The notes below the pieces were generated by a model. The model did not search any database, was not told the origin of the DNA, and saw nothing but the letters and a program-made list of their open reading frames with translations. Source: Streptomyces apocyni (GTDB lineage: Bacteria > Actinomycetota > Actinomycetes > Streptomycetales > Streptomycetaceae). From it: a DNA stretch of 64,000 bases. This document shows positions 8,829-17,496 of this stretch, one piece after another. Made by a program: the position numbers and the translations under genes. The stretch covers positions 24,128-88,127 of the forward strand of contig NZ_WHOM01000035.1 of assembly GCF_009739465.1 (NCBI RefSeq). The letters are read 5' to 3'. Every line of letters begins with the position of its first letter. Position 1 is the first letter of the stretch.

Positions 8829-9608
8829 GTGCCGGTCCTCCCTGGAGCCGAGCCGTACCGCCACGAGGGCGGAGAGGTCGGCGTACTCCTCTGTCACGGC
8901 TTCACGGGTTCCCCGCAGTCGCTGCGCCCCTGGGCGGAGTATCTGGCCGAGCGTGGCCTGACCGTCTCGCTTCCGCTGCTGCCGGGGCACGGCACCCGCT
9001 GGCAGGACATGCAGCTCACGGGCTGGCAGGACTGGTACGCGGAGGTGGACCGTGAGCTGCGCGCGCTGACCGAGCGGTGCTCCGAGGTCTTCGTCTTCGG
9101 CCTCTCCATGGGTGGGGCACTGGCGCTGCGGCTGGCCGCCAAGCACGGGGACAAGGTCAAGGGCCTCGTCCTGGTCAACCCGGGGAACAAGGTGCACGGC
9201 GCGGCCGCGCACGCTCTCCCCGTCGCCCGGCACTTCGTCCGGACGACGAAGGGGGTGGCCAACGACATCGCCAAGGAAGGCAGCGTGGAGATCGGCTACG
9301 ACCGGGTACCGCTGCACGCCGCGCACTCGCTGCGGAAGTTCTTCCAGCTGGTGGACACCGAGCTGCCGCAGGTCACGCAGCCGATGGTGCTGCTGCACAG
9401 CCCTCAGGACCATGTGGTGCCACCGGCCGACTCGGCGCGTGTCCTCGGCCGGGTGTCCTCCACGGACGTCACCGAGATCCTGCTGGAACAGAGCTACCAC
9501 GTCGCGACGTTGGACCACGACGCGGACCGGATCTTCGAGGAGAGCTACGCGTTCCTCGGCCGGCTCGCGCCCAGTGTCGGCAAGGAAGGGACGTCCACCG
9601 GTGGCTGA
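8829..9608 (+). CDS. Alpha/beta hydrolase (Est30/monoacylglycerol-lipase-like carboxylesterase)
   Basis: 259 aa serine hydrolase. The nucleophile elbow GLSMGG places Ser93, with Asp194 in SPQDHVVPPA and His224 in QSYHVATLDHD completing the triad; LCHGFTGSP forms the oxyanion-hole loop. The pattern is that of small bacterial carboxylesterases acting on short acyl or monoacylglycerol esters; the substrate is unknown. The start is GTG at 8829 with AGGAG 6 nt upstream. The stop overlaps the next start by 8 nt, so it is co-translated with the following membrane protein. It diverges from plsC, consistent with a lipid-related role. Confidence 0.88.
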   Translation: MPVLPGAEPYRHEGGEVGVLLCHGFTGSPQSLRPWAEYLAERGLTVSLPLLPGHGTRWQDMQLTGWQDWYAEVDRELRALTERCSEVFVFGLSMGGALALRLAAKHGDKVKGLVLVNPGNKVHGAAAHALPVARHFVRTTKGVANDIAKEGSVEIGYDRVPLHAAHSLRKFFQLVDTELPQVTQPMVLLHSPQDHVVPPADSARVLGRVSSTDVTEILLEQSYHVATLDHDADRIFEESYAFLGRLAPSVGKEGTSTGG

Positions 9609-10212
9609 GCACGACCAGGACCGTAACGAGAACAACGGCAGACCTCTGGACGAGGACGCGGCCTGGGCCTCGATCGTGGCCGGGTACGGCGACGAGCCGC
9701 CGGACCCGCCGGGCGCCAAGCCCTTCAAGTCGATCGAGGACATGGCGGGGCTCACCACCGAGACCAACGACGTGAAGCCGAAGCCCACGCCTGACACCAC
9801 GGCCGACCCTGATCCCGACCGCGCCCCCGGTCCCGGCGATGACACGGGCAGGCCCGTCGGCAGCTCGGTGACCTTCGCGCCCGGGGTCGGGCCGCGCGAC
9901 TACCAGCTGCCCGAGACCACCGAACCCGCCAAGAAGGGCGGGGACGACCTCGATCCGGACGACGAGGGCCACTTCGTCCCACCCGAGCCCCCGCCGCTGC
10001 CGGAGGCCGACACCACGGCCAAGTTCGCCTGGCTGGCGGTCATCGGCGGACCGGTGCTGATGCTGCTCGCCGTGCTGCTCGGCTGGGAGATGACCTGGTG
10101 GCTGACGACGCTGGGCGTCGGCGGCTTCATCGGTGGCTTCGCCACGCTCGTCTACCGGATGAACGGCGACGACGACGAGTTCGACGACCCAGGCCGCGGA
10201 GCGGTCGTCTAG
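9601..10212 (+). CDS. Hypothetical protein with C-terminal transmembrane hairpin
   Basis: 203 aa. The N-terminal 130 residues are acidic, Pro-rich and probably disordered. Two hydrophobic helices follow (LAVIGGPVLMLLAVLLGW and a second one after WWLTTLGVGGF), then a short acidic tail DDDEFDDPG. I do not recognise a functional domain. The GTG start at 9601 lies inside the end of the upstream hydrolase gene, so the two are probably coupled. The stop codon TAG overlaps the stop of the convergent endonuclease-like gene within CTAG. Confidence 0.8.
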   Translation: MAEHDQDRNENNGRPLDEDAAWASIVAGYGDEPPDPPGAKPFKSIEDMAGLTTETNDVKPKPTPDTTADPDPDRAPGPGDDTGRPVGSSVTFAPGVGPRDYQLPETTEPAKKGGDDLDPDDEGHFVPPEPPPLPEADTTAKFAWLAVIGGPVLMLLAVLLGWEMTWWLTTLGVGGFIGGFATLVYRMNGDDDEFDDPGRGAVV

Positions 10213-11003
10213 GGCCTGTCTTTGGCCTCGGGCGTGGGCGGCAGTCTGAGGGCGGCCAGGACCGGCAGGTGGTCGGTAGCCGCCTTCAGGTCGGCGTCGG
10301 TCACGCCGGGCAGTCCCACGGGCACCCCACAGCCCAGCACTTCGACACCGGGTGTGGTGAAGAGCGCGTCGATGCGCTGATGCGGGTCGGTCGGTGTCGA
10401 GGTGTACTCACCGCCCCACGGCCGTACCGCCCAGCAGTCCTGGAGCTCCCCGGCCAGCCGCCGGAAGGTCCGTCCGCCGGGCCGTTCGTTCAGATCCCCG
10501 CCCGCGATCACGTGAGGGGTACCGAGCGCCGCGAGCTGGTCGATGAGTATCCCGCCCTGGGCGTACCGCTCGTCCTTCTGCAAGGAGAGATGGCAGCTGA
10601 GGACGCCGACCCGGGCGCCCCCGAAGCGTACGACCGCCGTCGCGAAGCCGCGTCGGTGCAGCCCCGGCGTGAGCGGCAGCAGCACGTCCTCCGTGCGCTC
10701 CACCGTCGCCCGCAGGGAGCACAGCAACGCGGGCCCGGCGGCGGTGGCGCCGCCCGAGAGCACCACCAGATCCGACGCGGCCGCCAGCCGGGCCAGGTAC
10801 TTGCGCCAGCGGAAGAACCGCGGCGCCTCCTGGATGAGCACCAGATCGGGGGCGGAGGCGCTGATCACCCGGGCGAGGGCGGCGGTGTCGTCGCGCATCG
10901 AGCGGATGTTGTAGCTGAGCACCCGGACCACGGCCGAACCATCAGGTTCGGTATGGGAGTTGGGCAGCGTGAGCGGCGGGCGACGGGTCGCACTGGTCGG
11001 CAT
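10209..11003 (-). CDS. Endonuclease/exonuclease/phosphatase-family protein
   Basis: 264 aa member of the EEP fold (DNase I/exonuclease III/phosphodiesterase superfamily). Visible motifs are SYNIRSMRDD near the N-terminus, metal-binding Glu in LIQEAPRF, GGDLNERPGG in the centre and the catalytic TDHLPVLA near the C-terminus. The substrate could be nucleic acid, a phospholipid headgroup or an inositol phosphate. I chose ATG at 11003; a TTG 9 nt further upstream is possible, and neither has a clear ribosome site. Its neighbour is glucokinase, with a hairpin in between. Confidence 0.82.
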   Translation of the reverse strand: MPTSATRRPPLTLPNSHTEPDGSAVVRVLSYNIRSMRDDTAALARVISASAPDLVLIQEAPRFFRWRKYLARLAAASDLVVLSGGATAAGPALLCSLRATVERTEDVLLPLTPGLHRRGFATAVVRFGGARVGVLSCHLSLQKDERYAQGGILIDQLAALGTPHVIAGGDLNERPGGRTFRRLAGELQDCWAVRPWGGEYTSTPTDPHQRIDALFTTPGVEVLGCGVPVGLPGVTDADLKAATDHLPVLAALRLPPTPEAKDRP

Positions 11004-11021
11004 GCGGCTCAAGATACGACA

Positions 11022-11056
11022 GTGCCCGCCGCTCCCCCATGGGGCGCGACGGGCAC
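11022..11056 (-). terminator. Terminator downstream of glkA
   Basis: An inverted repeat with outer arms GTGCCCG (11022-11028) and CGGGCAC (11050-11056) and an inner CCCC/GGGG pairing, immediately after the glkA stop. Confidence 0.55.
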
Positions 11057-11078
11057 GTAGCGAAGCTGGGTCGGTGCG

Positions 11079-12020
11079 TCAGCCCTGGCGGGCCAGGTCG
11101 GCCGCGCCGACCAGACCGGCCTTGTTGCCGAGGCGGGCCGCGAGCACCTGGGCGTGCGGCCGCCACTGGCCGCCGATCAGCCAGCGCTTGAAGGACTTGC
11201 GGATCGGGTCAAGCACCAGGTCACCCTCGTCGGAGACGCCACCGCCGACGATGAAGGCGGACGGGTCGAAGAGCGACGCCAGGTCGGCCAGGCCCGCGCC
11301 CGCCCAACGCGCCAGCTCCCGGAAGGAGTCGATGGCCACCGGATCGCCCTGCCGGGCGGCCTGCGAGATGTGCTTGCCCTCGATACCGGCGGGTGTGCCG
11401 TCGCCCAGCGAGAGCAGTACCGCGGCGTTCTCCGGCGTCGCCTTGGCGCGCTGCTTGGCGTAGCGGACGAGGGCGCGCCCGGAGGCGTACTGCTCCCAGC
11501 AGCCCTGGCTGCCGCAGCCGCACAGCAGCCCGTCGGGCACGACCCGGATGTGCCCGAACTCGGCGGCCACCCCGAAGCGTCCGCGGCGCAGCTTGTTGCC
11601 GATGATGATGCCGCCGCCGAGGCCCGTGCCGAGGGTGATGCAGATGACGTCGTCATGGCCCTGGCCCGCGCCGAACTTGTACTCGCCCCAGGCGGCGGCG
11701 TTCGCGTCGTTCTCGACGACGACCGGCAGCCCGATCCGCTGCTCGACCTTGTCCTTCAGCGGTTCGTGCCGCCAGTGGATGTTCGGCGCGAAGAGCACGG
11801 TGGCGCGCTTGTCGTCGACGTAACCCGCGGCGCCGATGCCGACGGCCTCGATGTCGTGCCCTTCGCCCGCCCCGGCGACGGCCGCGCAGAGCGCGTCCAC
11901 GATGCCTTCGGCGGTCGGCGGGGTGGGCACCGTGTGCGTCTCGAGGATGGCGCCCGCTTCGTCGACCACTCCGGCCGCGATCTTCGTACCGCCGATGTCG
12001 ACGCCGATGGTGAGTCCCAT
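11079..12020 (-). CDS. glkA: ROK-family glucokinase
   Basis: 313 aa ATP-dependent glucokinase. DIGGTK near residue 10 binds phosphate, ENDANAAAWGEY contains the catalytic Asp, and the ROK zinc motif appears as CGCGSQGCWEQY. It phosphorylates intracellular glucose. In S. coelicolor GlkA is also needed for glucose (carbon catabolite) repression and works with the GlcP permease; that role is inferred here by orthology. The start is ATG at 12020 with GAGGGA upstream, rather than an in-frame ATG 39 nt earlier. The length is close to S. coelicolor GlkA. Confidence 0.95.
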   Translation of the reverse strand: MGLTIGVDIGGTKIAAGVVDEAGAILETHTVPTPPTAEGIVDALCAAVAGAGEGHDIEAVGIGAAGYVDDKRATVLFAPNIHWRHEPLKDKVEQRIGLPVVVENDANAAAWGEYKFGAGQGHDDVICITLGTGLGGGIIIGNKLRRGRFGVAAEFGHIRVVPDGLLCGCGSQGCWEQYASGRALVRYAKQRAKATPENAAVLLSLGDGTPAGIEGKHISQAARQGDPVAIDSFRELARWAGAGLADLASLFDPSAFIVGGGVSDEGDLVLDPIRKSFKRWLIGGQWRPHAQVLAARLGNKAGLVGAADLARQG

Positions 12021-12092
12021 GAGTCCCTCAGTTATAGGTCCTGCCCCGCTGGTGCACACGGTACCCGAGGTGACCTGGAGCTCCCGCGCGTA

Positions 12093-12599
12093 TCAGTCGA
12101 GGTCGATGTGCTCGCCGCCGCCGGGGCCCTCGTCTCTGGGGTCCTGGTGGCGGCGGGGGTCCTGGTCTCTGGGGTCGGTCGGGTCCTGGGCCGCCCAGCG
12201 CCGTTCATGGCCCTCGACGGCGGAGCGGTAGGCGGCGAGCAGCTCGGAACCGGCGGCCGCGAGGTGGTCGAAGACCTCGGGGTTGCGCTCGATCACGGGT
12301 TCCACGGCGGACTTGGCCTGGTTGATCAGTTCGCTGACCGCGCCCTGGGCGGCCATACCGGCCATCGGGGTCTGGAGCGAGCTGACCTTGTCCGCGACGG
12401 CTTCGAAGAGTTTGCGCAGCTCGTCGGCGGCGGAGCCGGGAGGGGAGCCGTACTGGGCACGCTGGCGGGCCCGTTCGGCGGCGAGGTCCTCGGCGCAGGC
12501 CTTGGCCCACGCGTCGGCGTCGACGTCGACTGGCTTGGTGGCTTCCACCGGGTCGGCGGCGTCACCGGAATCAGGCACGGGGCGCTCGGTGTCGCTCAT
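12093..12599 (-). CDS. DUF5304-type conserved actinobacterial protein
   Basis: 168 aa soluble acidic protein. The centre (residues 30-120) is predicted helical and includes LRKLFEAVADKVSSLQ and a region rich in Ala and Glu. The C-terminus is low complexity (DPTDPRDQDPRRHQDPRDE), encoded by tandem GGGTCCTGG-like repeats at 12140-12190. I recognise it only as a Streptomyces conserved protein. Start ATG with AGGAG upstream. It lies between glkA and the ArsA-like gene on the same strand. Confidence 0.8.
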   Translation of the reverse strand: MSDTERPVPDSGDAADPVEATKPVDVDADAWAKACAEDLAAERARQRAQYGSPPGSAADELRKLFEAVADKVSSLQTPMAGMAAQGAVSELINQAKSAVEPVIERNPEVFDHLAAAGSELLAAYRSAVEGHERRWAAQDPTDPRDQDPRRHQDPRDEGPGGGEHIDLD

Positions 12600-12692
12600 G
12601 GCGGGCTCCTGCGGCGAGTCTCCAATACGTACTGTCGACGTTACCCGAACGGAGGTAGGCCGTTCACCGAGTCCGGCTCACCACGCGTCCGG

Positions 12693-13868
12693 TCAGTGAC
12701 CGCGCGGCCAGAGCCCGGGGTCCGGGGCGAACCGTATGGAGAGCGCGCCGTCGCGCAGTCCGGCCCCGGCCACCGCGCAGCGGCGCAGTGCGGACGGAAG
12801 CGGGACGACGCGGCGGAACGGGCCTGCGGTGAGGACCAGTTCGTCGCCGCGCCGGATCAGGTCGACCTCCTCGCGTACGGCTCCGGGGAGCGGGATGCGC
12901 CACACCAGGACGCCGTCGTCGGCCAGCCGGTCGTCGACGGGCCAGGAGGTGGGCCCGGACCCGGCGCCGATGGCCGCATCGGGGAGGCGGAGGGCGGCGA
13001 GGTCGTCGGCGCCGCGCGGATCACGCCCCAGGTGCGGCACCTCATGCGTCCCGGATGGCGCTTCGTGCCACTCGGCCAGCGTCTTCTGCTGCTGGGCGAC
13101 GAGCACCGCCAGCCAGGGGTCGGCGCAGTCCGCTGGGAACACCTTGTTCGCCACCAGGGCCTCGGTACGCAGACCGTGCAGCGCCAGCCCGGTGACCGCC
13201 GTACGGACGGCGTCGCCGCCCGCCGGGCCCGGCTCGGCGACCAGGCGTACGGCGGTGGTGTCGGCCTCGATCACGGCCTGTACGGCGGCGAGGTGCTCGT
13301 CGGCGCTGGCCGCGGCGTCGTACAGCCACTGGGCGGGCATCGGCACCCCGGCGAGCTGGGCGAGCATCGGGCGCAGCGCGCGGGCGGCCTGGCGTTCGGG
13401 CGGGAGCAGTCGGCGCAGATAGCGGCGTAGCTGCGCGGGCAGCGCGAGCAGGGCCAGGGCCTGCTGGGTCTGCGGCAGGTCCACGACCAGCAGGTCGCGC
13501 GAGGGGTCCGCGGCGGCGCGCAGGGCTTTGAGCAGGGCGAGCTGTTCGGCGCCGGGGAGTTCGGTGAGCTCTTCGCCGTCCAGGTGCTGGGCGCCCAGCA
13601 GGTCGAGGGCTCCGGCCGCGCGGTCCTGCAGGCCGAGGACCTCGGCGCGGGAGTGCGCGGCCGGGTCCACCCGGACCGCGGTGAGGTGCGGTTCCACGGT
13701 GACGGGTTCCGGTCCGGTGGCCACGCCGAGCGCGGCGCCCAGGGTGTCATCGCGGTCGGCGGTCAGGACCAGGGTGCGGTGTCCTTGCCGAGCTGCGGCG
13801 AGTGCGGTGGCCGCGGCCGTGGTGGTGCGGCCGGAGCCGCCGGGTCCGGTGACCAGCAGGGTGCGCAT
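12693..13868 (-). CDS. ArsA/GET3-like P-loop ATPase with substituted P-loop lysines
   Basis: 391 aa protein that starts directly with a deviant Walker A loop, TGPGGSGRTTTA (residues 7-18). ArsA/MinD ATPases have GKGGVGKTT; here the signature Lys is Pro and the P-loop Lys is Arg, so ATP hydrolysis may be weak or absent. A switch-like LLVVDLPQTQQAL segment (around 165) and the C-terminal DGALSIRF beta region fit the ArsA fold. Actinobacteria carry paired ArsA-like proteins of unknown function. It is the second gene of a leftward run after a START-domain gene. Confidence 0.85.
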   Translation of the reverse strand: MRTLLVTGPGGSGRTTTAAATALAAARQGHRTLVLTADRDDTLGAALGVATGPEPVTVEPHLTAVRVDPAAHSRAEVLGLQDRAAGALDLLGAQHLDGEELTELPGAEQLALLKALRAAADPSRDLLVVDLPQTQQALALLALPAQLRRYLRRLLPPERQAARALRPMLAQLAGVPMPAQWLYDAAASADEHLAAVQAVIEADTTAVRLVAEPGPAGGDAVRTAVTGLALHGLRTEALVANKVFPADCADPWLAVLVAQQQKTLAEWHEAPSGTHEVPHLGRDPRGADDLAALRLPDAAIGAGSGPTSWPVDDRLADDGVLVWRIPLPGAVREEVDLIRRGDELVLTAGPFRRVVPLPSALRRCAVAGAGLRDGALSIRFAPDPGLWPRGH

Positions 13869-13933
13869 GGGGCTGAACGCTACAGGTCACCGCCCTGCCC
13901 GAGGGCGCGGTCCGAAGGTTCGAGGACAGGCGC

Positions 13934-14383
13934 TCAGGCGGGGTCGGCGGCGCCCGACTCGACGCGCTTCTTCAGACCGGCCAAGGCCCGGTCCGTGATG
14001 ACCTTCTCGGCCTTGCGCTTGATCATCCCGAGCATCGGGATCTTGACGTCCACGGTCAGCTTGTAGGTGACCTCGGTGCCGGTGTCCGTCGCGGCCAGCG
14101 TGTACGTACCGTCCAGGGACCGCAGCATCTGGGACTTGACCAGGGTCCAGCTGACCTCGTGGTCACCGGTCCAGGTGTACGCGAGCGTCTGGTCGTCCTT
14201 GATCGCGCCCGCGTCCATCACCAGGCGGACCTGCTCGGCGCGGCCCTGGGCGTCGGTGGCCAGTACCTCGGCCTCCTTGACCTCGCCGGTCCAGTCCGGG
14301 TAGCGCGCGAAGTCAGCGATCACTCCCATGACGTCGGCCGGCGCCGCCTCGATCACGATGCTCGAGCTGGTGTGTTCCGCCAT
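13934..14383 (-). CDS. SRPBCC (START/polyketide cyclase-like) family protein
   Basis: 149 aa helix-grip protein. The N-terminus SSIVIEAAPADVMGVIADF and the repeated hydrophobic strands fit the polyketide cyclase/dehydrase and lipid transport superfamily, which binds hydrophobic ligands. The start is ATG with GGAGGAG 9 nt upstream. It is followed on the same strand by the ArsA-like ATPase, a pairing I recall as conserved in Streptomyces. Ligand unknown. Confidence 0.85.
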   Translation of the reverse strand: MAEHTSSSIVIEAAPADVMGVIADFARYPDWTGEVKEAEVLATDAQGRAEQVRLVMDAGAIKDDQTLAYTWTGDHEVSWTLVKSQMLRSLDGTYTLAATDTGTEVTYKLTVDVKIPMLGMIKRKAEKVITDRALAGLKKRVESGAADPA

Positions 14384-14443
14384 CGCCGTGGCTCCTCCTG
14401 CGGTCAGGTCGGGGGTGACCTCGTGAAGGCTACCGCGCGTCGG

Positions 14444-15238
14444 CTACCACTCCAGCGACCAGGGCCTCCCGTGACCGGCGAAGTGGCCGACGTTGACGCA
14501 CTCCGTCGCGCCGATCCGCATCCGCGCCGCCAGCGGCTGGTGGACGTGCCCGAACAGGGCGTACCGGGGGCGGGTGCGGTGGATCGCGTCCAGCAGGGCG
14601 CGGCTGCCGCGTTCGAAGCGGCGGGCGACGGTGTCGTATACGAGCTCGGGCACCTCGGGCGGGATGTGCGAGCACAGCACGTCGACCTCGCCGACGGCCT
14701 CGACCTTCGCGGCGTACTCCTCGTCGCTGATCTCGTAGGGGGTACGCATCGGGGTGCGCAGTCCGCCCCCGACGAAGCCGAAGACCCGGCCGCCGATCTC
14801 GACCCGTTCACCGTCCAGGATGGTGGTGCCCGCACCCGCGTACTCCGGCCACAGCGACGGAATGTCGACATTGCCGTAGGTGGCGTAGGTCGGTGTGGGG
14901 AAGGCCGCGAACAGCTCGGCGTACTGCTTGCGGACCGCCTTCTCGATGACCGCGCGACGGTCTGTGTCGATCTCCTCCCACAGCCCGGCGCCGAAGGCGC
15001 GCGCCTCGTCGAAGCGCCGGGCGGTGCGCAGTTCCACCAGGCGCCGGGCGTTCTCAGCCCCGAAGAGCTCGGGGAAGATGCCGCGCGAGTAGTCGGCGTA
15101 GTCCAGGAAGAGCACCAGGTCACCGAGGCAGATCAGGGCGTCGGCGCCGTCTCCCGCACGGGCGAGGTCACGGCTGTTGCCATGGACGTCACTGACTACG
15201 TTGACGCGGTGGACGCGGTTGACGCGGCGAGCTGGCAT
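14444..15238 (-). CDS. Metallophosphoesterase
   Basis: 264 aa calcineurin-like phosphoesterase. Metal-ligand motifs are in order: VVSDVHGN (about 14-21), CLGDLVLF, YGNVD, CSHIP and FGHVHQP. The substrate (nucleotide, protein or phospholipid) is not readable. The N-terminal leader RRVNRVHRVN is encoded by a near-perfect 9-bp tandem repeat (about 15196-15225). I chose ATG at 15238; a weaker start 9 nt upstream also exists. Confidence 0.87.
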   Translation of the reverse strand: MPARRVNRVHRVNVVSDVHGNSRDLARAGDGADALICLGDLVLFLDYADYSRGIFPELFGAENARRLVELRTARRFDEARAFGAGLWEEIDTDRRAVIEKAVRKQYAELFAAFPTPTYATYGNVDIPSLWPEYAGAGTTILDGERVEIGGRVFGFVGGGLRTPMRTPYEISDEEYAAKVEAVGEVDVLCSHIPPEVPELVYDTVARRFERGSRALLDAIHRTRPRYALFGHVHQPLAARMRIGATECVNVGHFAGHGRPWSLEW

Positions 15239-15524
15239 AGCGAGCACCCTAAAACGCGCCGCTGTGTGGCGGTAGAGGCTGCCGGACCTGCGGCGACTTC
15301 CGGGTCGTCCGCCACATCAACTAGGGTGCGCGCAGGATCGTCGTGCCATGTGACGCAGGGAACATCTGGCCTGACCCCCCTATCGGAGAACCAGTACCGA
15401 TGGGTAACGTCCGGGCAGTCCAGTCGTGCTCACCTTTTCAGCCACCGAGCACCTGCCCGATCTTGGACCGTGTCTTCGCATCACACAATGTCGTGGCGTC
15501 GGCGCCCTATGAGGAGCAGCAGTC

Positions 15525-17360
15525 TTGCGCGAGTTCAGCCTTCCGGCCCTGTACGAGGTCCCCGCCGACGGTAATCTCACCGATATCATCCGCCGCAATG
15601 CCGCGCAGCACCCGGATGTGGCCGTCATGGCCCGCAAGGTCGACGGCATCTGGCAGGACATCTCCTCGACGGCCTTCCTCGCCGAGGTGACCGCCGTGGC
15701 CAAGGGGCTGATCGCCTCGGGTGTCCAGCCGGGCGACCGGGTCGCCCTGGTGTCCCGCACCCGCTATGAGTGGACGCTGCTGGACTTCGCGATCTGGAGC
15801 GCGGGCGCGGTCACCGTGCCGGTGTACGAGACCAGTTCGGCCGAGCAGATCCAGTGGATCCTCAGCGACTCCGGTGCCGTCGCCTGCCTGGTGGAGACGG
15901 CCACGCACACGGACGCGGTCGAGTCGGTACGCGAGGGCCTTCCCGCGCTCGTGAACATCTGGCAGATCGACCCGAGCAAACAGCTCGACCCGACGGACAG
16001 CGACGCGGTCGGCGCGGTCGGCGCCGTGGACGCGCTGAAGCGGGCCGGTACGGATGTCGAGGACGCCACCGTCGACGAGCGCGGCTCCCTCGCGGGCGCC
16101 GACGACCCGGCCACCATCGTCTACACCTCGGGCACCACCGGCCGCCCCAAGGGCTGTGTGCTGACCCACCGCAACTTCCTCGCGGAGTGCGGGAACATCG
16201 TCGAGCGGCTGGGGCCGCTGTTCCGTACCGGCGAGTGCTCGGTGCTGCTCTTCCTGCCGCTGGCGCACGTCTTCGGCCGGATGGTCCAGATCGCCCCGCT
16301 GATGGCGCCGATCAAGCTCGGTCACGTCTCAGACATCAAGAACCTCACCGACGAACTGGCCAGCTACCAGCCGACGCTGGTCCTCGGTGTGCCGCGCGTC
16401 TTCGAGAAGGTCTACAACGCGGCGCGCGCCAAGGCGCAGGCGGACGGCAAGGGCAAGATCTTCGACAAGGCCGCGGATACGGCGATCGCGTACAGCCGGG
16501 CGCTGGACTCGGCGTCCGGCCCGTCGTTCGGCCTGAAGCTCAAGCACAAGGTGTTCGACAAGCTGGTCTTCAGCAAGCTGCGGGCGGTGCTCGGTGGGCG
16601 CGGCGAGGCCGCCATCTCCGGTGGCGCCCCGCTGGGCGAGCGGCTCGGCCACTTCTTCCGTGGCATCGGCTTCACGGTCCTGGAGGGCTACGGCCTGACC
16701 GAGACCTGCGCGGCCACCGCCTTCAACCCGTGGGACCGGCAGAAGATCGGCACGGTCGGTCAGCCGCTGCCCGGCTCGAAGCTGCGGATCGCCGACGACG
16801 GTGAGGTGCTGGTCCACGGCGACAACGTCTTCGCGGGCTACCGGAACAACGAGGCGGCCACCGAAGAGGCGCTCGCCGACGGCTGGTTCCACACCGGTGA
16901 CATCGGCACCCTCGACGAGGACGGCTACCTCTCGATCACCGGGCGCAAGAAGGAGATCCTGGTCACGGCGGGTGGCAAGAACGTGGCACCCGCCGTTATC
17001 GAGGACCGTATCCGCGCCCACGCGCTGGTCGCCGAGTGCATGGTGGTCGGGGACGGGCGGCCCTTCGTGGGCGCGCTGGTCACCCTGGACGAGGAGTTCC
17101 TCGCCCGGTGGACCAAGGAGCACGGCAAGTCCGGTACGGCGGCGGACCTGCGCGATGACGCGGAGCTGCTCGCCGAGGTGCAGCGGGCGATCGACGACGG
17201 CAACGCCGCGGTATCCAAGGCGGAGTCGGTACGGAGGTTCCGGGTGCTGCCCGCCCAGTTCACCGAGGAGTCGGGCCACCTGACTCCGTCGCTGAAGCTC
17301 AAGCGGAACGTGGTGGCGAAGGACTACGCGAGCGACATCGAGGCGCTCTACCAGAAGTAA
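15525..17360 (+). CDS. AMP-dependent long-chain fatty-acyl-CoA synthetase
   Basis: 611 aa ANL-superfamily ligase activating fatty acids to acyl-CoA via an acyl-adenylate. AMP-binding motifs are IVYTSGTTGRPKG (about 203-216) and EGYGLTET, with the C-terminal hinge ITGRKKEILVTAGGKN. The family (FadD15-like, Pfam AMP-binding) fits long-chain acyl-CoA synthetases. The start is TTG at 15525 with GAGGAG about 8 nt upstream; the product starts MREFSLPALYEVPADG. The preceding 286 bp hold the promoter and no gene I can support. It ends before a very strong hairpin shared with the convergent pimB. Confidence 0.93.
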   Translation: MREFSLPALYEVPADGNLTDIIRRNAAQHPDVAVMARKVDGIWQDISSTAFLAEVTAVAKGLIASGVQPGDRVALVSRTRYEWTLLDFAIWSAGAVTVPVYETSSAEQIQWILSDSGAVACLVETATHTDAVESVREGLPALVNIWQIDPSKQLDPTDSDAVGAVGAVDALKRAGTDVEDATVDERGSLAGADDPATIVYTSGTTGRPKGCVLTHRNFLAECGNIVERLGPLFRTGECSVLLFLPLAHVFGRMVQIAPLMAPIKLGHVSDIKNLTDELASYQPTLVLGVPRVFEKVYNAARAKAQADGKGKIFDKAADTAIAYSRALDSASGPSFGLKLKHKVFDKLVFSKLRAVLGGRGEAAISGGAPLGERLGHFFRGIGFTVLEGYGLTETCAATAFNPWDRQKIGTVGQPLPGSKLRIADDGEVLVHGDNVFAGYRNNEAATEEALADGWFHTGDIGTLDEDGYLSITGRKKEILVTAGGKNVAPAVIEDRIRAHALVAECMVVGDGRPFVGALVTLDEEFLARWTKEHGKSGTAADLRDDAELLAEVQRAIDDGNAAVSKAESVRRFRVLPAQFTEESGHLTPSLKLKRNVVAKDYASDIEALYQK

Positions 17361-17370
17361 CGGGTGGGAC

Positions 17371-17422
17371 TCTGACGAGCCTGACGCCTGACGGACCTGA
17401 CGGGCCTGACGGGCCTGACGGA
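17371..17422. repeat. Tandem CCTGACGG(G/A) repeat
   Basis: About five to six 7-9 bp units built on CTGACG lie in tandem between the acyl-CoA synthetase stop and the strong hairpin. Confidence 0.8.
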
Positions 17423-17473
17423 CCGCGGCCGGACGACATGTGCATGTGCATGTGTCGTCCGGCCGCGGTCCGT
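17418..17473. terminator. Strong bidirectional terminator hairpin
   Basis: Arms of 21 bp without mismatch (17418-17438 and 17453-17473; core GGACCGCGGCCGGACGACA) enclose a TGTGCATGTGCATG loop that is itself partly palindromic. It lies between convergent genes. Confidence 0.85.
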
Positions 17474-17496
17474 TCATCGAGCGTGAGAGCAGATAG

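Noticed and set aside
11154..13430. 758-codon plus-strand frame opposite glkA, DUF5304 and ArsA-like genes
   Set aside because: Antisense shadow crossing three well-supported genes.
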